From: Halobacillus naozhouensis
GTDB taxonomy: Bacteria; Bacillota; Bacilli; Bacillales; Halobacillaceae
Direction: 5' to 3'
Length of the DNA: 64,000 bases
NCBI RefSeq assembly: GCF_029714185.1
Contig: NZ_CP121671.1
Coordinates: 3,162,001-3,226,000 of the forward strand
The notes below the pieces were generated by a model. It did not search any database. It was not told the origin of the DNA and saw nothing but the letters and a program-made list of their open reading frames with translations. This document shows, piece after piece, positions 59,186 to 64,000 of this stretch. The translations under genes and the position numbers were made by a program. Position 1 is the first letter of the stretch, and every line of letters starts with the position of its first letter.

Positions 59186-60223
59186 CTATCCCTCCTTCAC
59201 CTTTTTCTCAGACGTCTGCTCATGAACATAAGCATCTTTCCCCTTCTTCTGCTTTCTTGAAGGCGTTTGTTTCTTTTTACTCGCCAGTTTCGTCATCCAG
59301 TCATGAAGAGCTCCCGCGATTCCTCTCGGATAAAAAATGATCAGGAGCGTTAAGAGCGGTCCGAAGATCAGCATCCGATAATCCTGCAGAAATTGCAGGG
59401 ACTGGGATACGGTAACAACTAAGAAGGTGCCGACAATTGGACCGGCCAGGGTACCGATTCCTCCCACAAGCAAGTAGGTCAGCAAATCAAAAACAATCGT
59501 AATGTAGGCAATATCTGGGCCGAGAAATCGGATGAATGAAGCATACAAGGCGCCGGCAAGCCCTGCAAAAAAAGTAGACAGTACAAAGGCCAGCAGCTTG
59601 GCTTTCATCGTTGAAATCCCGATCGTCTGGGCTAGTTCTTCACTATTTCGAATGGCGATGAAGGCGCGTCCAGACAGTGAATGAATAATTCGGTACATCA
59701 CAAAGATGGTTAGTAAAAGAAAAAATAGGATGAGATAGTATTGTGAGAGTGGATTCTGGAAGGAAATTGGACCAATGCTTGCAGGTGCGGGAATACCAAT
59801 CAAGCCGCGTACCCCTCCTGTTAAGCCATCCCATTTGTCAATAACGAGATAAATAATGTAACCGACACATAGTGTATAAATGGCAAAGAAGTGTTCTTTC
59901 GTCCTTAAAGCAACAAGGCCGACTAAAAAGCCGATTGCGCTCGTAATCACACAAGCTAGGACGAAGGCGAGCCAGTAATTAAGTCCAGCTTTAACCGTTA
60001 ACAACCCTAACGAGTAAGCGCCGATGGCAAAAAATCCTGCCTGGGCTAATGATAAATACCCTGTATACCCTGCTAGTAAATTTAGTCCGTAAACAGCAAT
60101 CATCCAAATAAACGCCAAGGTCAGGATGTGAAGCATATAAAGATTCGAGGTGATAAATGGAAACACACACGCCGCGGCAATTAACCCGACGATCGTAATT
60201 CTTTTTCCTAGAAGTGATGTCAT
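59186..60223 (-). CDS. livM: Liv-type ABC transporter permease LivM
   Basis: 345 residues with about ten membrane segments. The family core GYTGYLSLAQAGFFAIGAYS (about 51-70) and GGIGTLAGPIVG are present. It has a strongly basic C-terminal tail (KLASKKKQTPSRKQKKGK), unusual in length and charge. Stop of livH and start overlap (TAATG). Confidence 0.9.
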   Translation of the reverse strand: MTSLLGKRITIVGLIAAACVFPFITSNLYMLHILTLAFIWMIAVYGLNLLAGYTGYLSLAQAGFFAIGAYSLGLLTVKAGLNYWLAFVLACVITSAIGFLVGLVALRTKEHFFAIYTLCVGYIIYLVIDKWDGLTGGVRGLIGIPAPASIGPISFQNPLSQYYLILFFLLLTIFVMYRIIHSLSGRAFIAIRNSEELAQTIGISTMKAKLLAFVLSTFFAGLAGALYASFIRFLGPDIAYITIVFDLLTYLLVGGIGTLAGPIVGTFLVVTVSQSLQFLQDYRMLIFGPLLTLLIIFYPRGIAGALHDWMTKLASKKKQTPSRKQKKGKDAYVHEQTSEKKVKEG

Positions 60224-61086
60224 TAGAATCCCTCCCTGGAAAATAATCCTTTAGGCTTGATGGATAAAATCACAACTAACAAAACAAATGCAATGATGTC
60301 ACTATATTCACCCGAAATATACGTAGCCCCAAGGCTTTCGCTGAACCCGATAATGTAACCGCCGATAATCGCTCCAGGGATACTGCCCATCCCGCCAAGG
60401 ATAATGATGACAAATGCTTTTAAAATAACGAGGTGTCCCATCCCAGGAAAAACGAGATTAATAGGTGCAGACAGGGAAGCGGCGATCGCGGCCAAACCTC
60501 CGGAGATCATAAACGTTAACATGGCGACTTTGTTTGTATTAATGCCTACAAGGTGAGCGCCTTCGCGATTTTGCGCCATGGCAATAATCGTTGAGCCGAT
60601 GAAGGTCTTTTTCAAAAACAAGTACAGAAATATCATGACAGAGATGGCTCCAACGTTAATCAGAATTCGCTGCATCGTAAACGTGACGCCGAATACATTG
60701 ATCACCTGGCCATAAGGGGTGTCCATGGAGCGATAATCGGCTCCCCAAATGATCTGAGCCAATGCTTCGAGAAATAGCAGTATCCCGATGGCTGCAATTT
60801 TGTCATGGATTGGAGGAGCATCGCGTAACGGATGAAATACTAATCGATCCATTAAAACACCCAGTATTCCAACGACGAGTACGGAAATGGCGATCGCGAG
60901 CCAATAGTGAAATCCCCATAACAGCATCGTGGTTAAGGTGACATAGGCTCCGAGCATATACAACGCGCCATGAGCAAAGTTAGGAATATGAAGAATTCCA
61001 TATACGAGGGTTAATCCTAATGCAACAAGACTGTAGACACTTCCAATGGTTAACCCATTAAACAATTGCTGGATTAAAATATCCAT
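60223..61086 (-). CDS. livH: Liv-type ABC transporter permease LivH
   Basis: 287 residues with about eight membrane segments; GLTIGSVYSLVALGLTLVYG at the start and GGMGSIPGAIIGGYIIG near the C-terminus are typical LivH signatures. It is the first transporter gene of the block, 103 nt after the acyl-CoA ligase gene. AAAGGGGG precedes the ATG. Confidence 0.9.
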   Translation of the reverse strand: MDILIQQLFNGLTIGSVYSLVALGLTLVYGILHIPNFAHGALYMLGAYVTLTTMLLWGFHYWLAIAISVLVVGILGVLMDRLVFHPLRDAPPIHDKIAAIGILLFLEALAQIIWGADYRSMDTPYGQVINVFGVTFTMQRILINVGAISVMIFLYLFLKKTFIGSTIIAMAQNREGAHLVGINTNKVAMLTFMISGGLAAIAASLSAPINLVFPGMGHLVILKAFVIIILGGMGSIPGAIIGGYIIGFSESLGATYISGEYSDIIAFVLLVVILSIKPKGLFSREGF

Positions 61087-61189
61087 ACAGCTTTCCCCCT
61101 TTCTAAATATGCAAGGTCAGATTCACTGCAGCACCTTTTATCGGAGGAAGATCCTCTGACCTTATGCAAACTGTGTCAGGCAAGCGGTC

Positions 61190-62863
61190 TTATTTATTCA
61201 GCTTTTCTACCTTGTCCTGCTCCTGTTCCTGGAGCTTACGCCAAAGAATTTTGCCACTATTTGTCGTTGGAAACTCCTTTTTAAACTCAACAAGCCGAGG
61301 ATATTTGTATGCCGCCATATGCTGCTTGGCCCATTCAATAATGTCCTGCTCTGATATTTGTCCCGCAAACTGATCGTGCAAAATGACAAAAGCTTTGATG
61401 TTCTCGCCCTTGCGCGGATCCGGAACGCCCACTACACATGCCTGCTTAATCGCTTCATGGTCATACAAATGTGATTCCACCTCGGTTGGCCAGACGTTAT
61501 AACCTGAAGCGTTGATCATTCGTTTGACCCGGTCGACCATAAAGTAATACCCTTCCTCATCAACACGTCCAATATCGCCCGTTCGGAAAAACGATTTGCC
61601 CTCGATTTCAATAAACGCACTCTCATTTTCGTCTTCACGATTGTAGTAGCCGACCATGATTTGCGGACCATGAACGACAATTTCCCCGATTTCACCGGTG
61701 GCCACTTCTTCCTGTGTAGCCGGATCAATGATGCGGGAATCAACATCAAAAGAAGGGATGCCTAAACATTGCATTTTCGGGCGATCAGGTGGATTAAAGT
61801 GCGTTTGTGCAATTGTCTCCGATAGACCGTACCCTTCTGCAAATTCCAACCCAGTTAAGTGGTAAAGCTTTTCTCCAATGGCTTTCGGGACAGCTGCTCC
61901 TCCTCCAGAAATACCCTGCAAGGAAGTTAAATCCTCAGACTTTACGTCAGGATTAGCGAGAAAATCGATAAGCATCGTACTGATCGTTACCCAGTGAGTG
62001 CATTGCTGTTCCTTGATCAGTTTTCGGGCCGTTTCACGATCCCAACGTGTCATCAGCACCATCGTACTGCCCGCAAAAATCGGCATATGCATGCTGTGTA
62101 CCATGCCCGTTACATGGAACAGGGGAAGTGTGGCCAGGCTCTTAGAGCGGGTCGTTGAACGTGACCAATAGAACGCACCAACAGTGTTGGCCTGAACGGT
62201 TCGGCTTGTATGCATGCAGCCTTTTGGAAGCCCGGTAGTCCCCGACGTATAAGGCAGCACAGCCAGGTCATCCGCTCCAGACGTAAACTCCTCTGGCTGA
62301 ATCCCTTGCTGTATAACCTCCTTCCATAAGTGGTATTCATGCTCGAACGTTTTCCTTTTTGCAGCGACTTCGGCTGGCAGCTCCCCGTCAAACCGATCCC
62401 CTATATAATCCGAATAGGCAGCCAGTACTACATGTTTTAGTGCGGTCGTTTCAAGTAAAGGATGAACCTCTTCGATCAGCTCCTGACCGATCAGGCCAGT
62501 GGTAATACCACAGTCCTTTACATAGAATTCCAGTTCATTCGCCTTCAGCATAGGATTGATCGGCACTACAACAGCCCCGGCGCGCAGAATCGCATAATAG
62601 CTGATAACGAACTGAGGTGAATTTTGCATAAAAAGCAAAATCTTCTCACCCTCGGAAACTTGCAAATCCTGCTGCAAATACCCAGCTAATGCATCTACTT
62701 CCTCTAGCAATTGATGATAGGTTAAGGTATAGCCGTAGTAATAAATCGCCTCATGGTCAGGATAGCGAACCGCTGAAACACTGAGATTATCATAGAGCGA
62801 AGTCTCAGGTACCGTGATTGACTTCGTTAACTTTGGCCAGAATTCAAAGTGGCTAGTCTGCAT
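61190..62863 (-). CDS. Acyl-CoA ligase (AMP-binding), second copy
   Basis: 557 residues of the ANL superfamily. P-loop YTSGTTGLPKGCMH (about 210-223), GYGLSETIAQTHFNPP (about 346-361), RTGDIGRVDEEGYYFMVDR and the C-terminal catalytic Lys in TTNSGKILWRKL. It activates a carboxylic acid to its CoA ester. Placed before a Liv-type importer and after an SDR dehydrogenase, it may activate the imported acid. A perfect cre site at 62897-62910 overlaps its likely promoter. GGAGAG precedes the ATG. Confidence 0.88.
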   Translation of the reverse strand: MQTSHFEFWPKLTKSITVPETSLYDNLSVSAVRYPDHEAIYYYGYTLTYHQLLEEVDALAGYLQQDLQVSEGEKILLFMQNSPQFVISYYAILRAGAVVVPINPMLKANELEFYVKDCGITTGLIGQELIEEVHPLLETTALKHVVLAAYSDYIGDRFDGELPAEVAAKRKTFEHEYHLWKEVIQQGIQPEEFTSGADDLAVLPYTSGTTGLPKGCMHTSRTVQANTVGAFYWSRSTTRSKSLATLPLFHVTGMVHSMHMPIFAGSTMVLMTRWDRETARKLIKEQQCTHWVTISTMLIDFLANPDVKSEDLTSLQGISGGGAAVPKAIGEKLYHLTGLEFAEGYGLSETIAQTHFNPPDRPKMQCLGIPSFDVDSRIIDPATQEEVATGEIGEIVVHGPQIMVGYYNREDENESAFIEIEGKSFFRTGDIGRVDEEGYYFMVDRVKRMINASGYNVWPTEVESHLYDHEAIKQACVVGVPDPRKGENIKAFVILHDQFAGQISEQDIIEWAKQHMAAYKYPRLVEFKKEFPTTNSGKILWRKLQEQEQDKVEKLNK

Positions 62864-62896
62864 GAGATCTCTCCTTTGTTGATAGAATCACAATAT

Positions 62897-62910
62897 TGTA
62901 AACGCTATCA
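62897..62910. promoter_or_regulatory. Perfect cre site upstream of the acyl-CoA ligase
   Basis: On the minus strand TGATAGCGTTTACA matches TGWNANCGNTNNCA at every position. A possible minus-strand -10 (TACAAT) overlaps its end, so CcpA binding should repress transcription during growth on sugars. Confidence 0.75.
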
Positions 62911-62963
62911 TTTTTGAATATAATTAATATTCAGTTAATTTGAATGGATAGCTTTACTCTTTC

Positions 62964-63752
62964 TTACTTAATCAGCCAGCCTCCGTCTACTAACAGATCT
63001 GATCCTGTCATGTAAGACGCTTCCTGTGAAGCCGCAAACGTAATAACGCGGGCGATTTCTTCCGGCTTTCCCACCCGACTTAGAGCTGTATTTCGCTGAA
63101 TCGCTTCTTCAAATCGTTTGTTTTTCAATCCCTCAGCAGTTAAAGGCGTTTCTGCAAACCCCGGTGAAACTGAATTGACGCGGATCCCGTGTGGTGCAAA
63201 CTCTAAGGCAAGCGCTTTTGTAAAATTAATCACAGCCGCTTTAGACGAGCTGTAATGAGGGATTTTCGCTCCTGCCTTATGGCCGGACAACGAAGCTACA
63301 TTCACAATAGCGCGGTTGGCTGCAGGATCCGTCTGCCCTGCGTTTTCACTAGCTTCAATCATCACTGGCCCCAGCACTTTCGAGACAAGAAATACACTTT
63401 TCACATTGGTTTCCTGGATGCGGTCCCATTCATCAGCATCCATGTCTAAGATGGAAGATTTCCCTGAAGAACCGGCGTTATTTACGACCACATGAAGATC
63501 CCCATATTCCTGCTTGATCAACTTCCCAAGCTGTTCCATCTCTTCTTCTTTTGTAACATCTGCTTGAAAGACCGTGGCCGCAGGTTCCGCTGCCGAACTG
63601 TTTATGGCATCCACAACCCTTTCCAGTTTCGAGCGAGTTCGTCCGACGAGAATGACCTTTGCCCCTTCATTTGCCAGTTGAATCGCTGTTTGTTCTCCAA
63701 TGCCGCTTCCCGCACCGGTAACAACAGCAATGGCGTTCTTAAATCTACCCAT
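62964..63752 (-). CDS. SDR-family oxidoreductase
   Basis: 262 residues of the classical short-chain dehydrogenase family: cofactor motif VTGAGSGIGEQTA (about 12-24), VVNNAGSSGKSS (about 90-101), catalytic Ser in IVNVASLSGH and YSSSKAA (Tyr-x-x-x-Lys, about 162-168), and NSVSPGFAETPL. It probably interconverts a hydroxy and a keto group on an acyl-CoA or acyl substrate. It lies between a thioesterase gene (31 nt upstream) and the acyl-CoA ligase gene. Substrate unknown. Confidence 0.87.
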   Translation of the reverse strand: MGRFKNAIAVVTGAGSGIGEQTAIQLANEGAKVILVGRTRSKLERVVDAINSSAAEPAATVFQADVTKEEEMEQLGKLIKQEYGDLHVVVNNAGSSGKSSILDMDADEWDRIQETNVKSVFLVSKVLGPVMIEASENAGQTDPAANRAIVNVASLSGHKAGAKIPHYSSSKAAVINFTKALALEFAPHGIRVNSVSPGFAETPLTAEGLKNKRFEEAIQRNTALSRVGKPEEIARVITFAASQEASYMTGSDLLVDGGWLIK

Positions 63753-63783
63753 TGATTCTCCTCCCTTCCTTACACCATTCGGC

Positions 63784-64000
63784 CTAATTGGTAACGAGGC
63801 GTCCCGTTAATATCTCCCTGAGGTCTTCGGATATCGGTTCACTTTTTTGCTCCTTGTAATTGAAACAAACGATCGCTGCTTCTGCCTTAGCGATGACAAC
63901 TCCACTATCCGCTGCCTTAATCTCGTGATGGAATCGAAAACTTTTCGTCCCTACATAGGATATCCATGTCGACACCTTCAGTATTTGTCCAAAATACGCC
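63784..64000 (-). CDS. 4HBT-type acyl-CoA thioesterase, C-terminal part (5' end outside window)
   Basis: The frame stays open to the right edge, reading AYFGQILKVSTWISYVGTKS and onward, so the GTG at 63975 is not the start. The visible 71 residues fit the second half of a hotdog thioesterase of the YbgC/4HBT type (WISYVGTKSFRFHHEI segment, then VCFNYKEQKSEPIS). It would hydrolyse an acyl-CoA. It is the upstream neighbour of the SDR gene in the same minus-strand block. Confidence 0.75.
   Translation of the reverse strand, partial: AYFGQILKVSTWISYVGTKSFRFHHEIKAADSGVVIAKAEAAIVCFNYKEQKSEPISEDLREILTGRLVTN

Noticed and set aside
63784..63975. Complete 63-aa protein at the right edge
   Set aside because: The frame continues upstream to base 64000 and the sequence matches only the second half of a hotdog thioesterase, so it is a truncated gene.
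1..64000. Mobile elements, CRISPR arrays, tRNA or rRNA genes
   Set aside because: No transposase, integrase, regularly spaced direct repeats, cloverleaf or rRNA-like sequence was found in the window.

Overview
The window looks like chromosomal DNA of a low-to-mid GC, Gram-positive, probably halotolerant Bacillaceae member (Halobacillus-, Virgibacillus- or Alkalihalobacillus-like). The reasons are strong AGGAGG-type ribosome binding sites, frequent GTG/TTG starts, Bacillus-type gene sets (kipI/kipA-ycsF-ycsG, lic, ywqH/ywqI-LXG, CcpA cre-like sites), many acidic proteins, and a mannosylglycerate (compatible solute) pathway. The genus is an inference. No tRNA, rRNA, CRISPR array, transposase or phage gene was seen.

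Layout. 1-1272 (minus): type VII secretion WXG-like helpers and the N-terminus of an LXG polymorphic toxin that runs off the left edge. 1569-6153: a 5-oxoproline cluster, pxpB-pxpC-pxpA-ycsG, facing ycsI across a bidirectional terminator. 6332-14430: a secreted PF10091/GH144-type glucanase, a sugar ABC transporter, a LacI regulator and a cytoplasmic GH3 beta-glucosidase. Three good sigma-A promoters here each carry the same perfect palindrome GAAACGTTTC just downstream. I read this as a beta-1,2-glucan (sophoro-oligosaccharide) regulon. 14671-21304: a mannosylglycerate pathway with GH38 mannosidase mngB, PTS mngA, an RpiR regulator and manA. 21312-26275: sucrose genes scrK-scrB-scrA with scrR and three AATCGATT-centred operators. 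26389-33284: the beta-glucoside PTS operon licB-licC-licA-bglA-licH-licR with a cre site. 33444-35341: a DUF3870 gene and an MFS exporter, each with a terminator.

35421-46722 is an 11-gene minus-strand fatty or organic acid degradation operon: acyl-CoA dehydrogenase, MFS carrier, acyl-CoA ligase, 3-hydroxyacyl-CoA dehydrogenase, etfB, etfA, a second 3-hydroxyacyl-CoA dehydrogenase, a second acyl-CoA dehydrogenase, thiolase, enoyl-CoA hydratase and thioesterase. It starts at a textbook sigma-54 promoter (TGGCAC-N5-TTGCA). Directly upstream lie a sigma-54 enhancer-binding activator (47880-49574) coupled to a panE-like reductase, and a little further upstream is rpoN itself (51342-52655). A third acyl-CoA dehydrogenase (49724-50938) is preceded by an unclassified leader RNA with its own promoter, two overlapping small ORFs and an intrinsic terminator.

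52656-53433 is non-coding and holds a terminator and a probable dispersed Bacillaceae repeat. 53434-56337: a GAF-LuxR regulator, an R2-like ligand-binding oxidase and an iron-dependent alcohol dehydrogenase. 56412-64000 (minus): a Liv-type ABC transporter (livH-M-G-F and a binding protein) behind an acyl-CoA ligase under a perfect cre site, an SDR dehydrogenase and a thioesterase cut by the right edge, probably a second carboxylic acid uptake and activation block. Overall the region is a carbon-source island: several sugar systems with dedicated repressors and CcpA sites on the left, and acyl-CoA catabolism tied to sigma-54 on the right.
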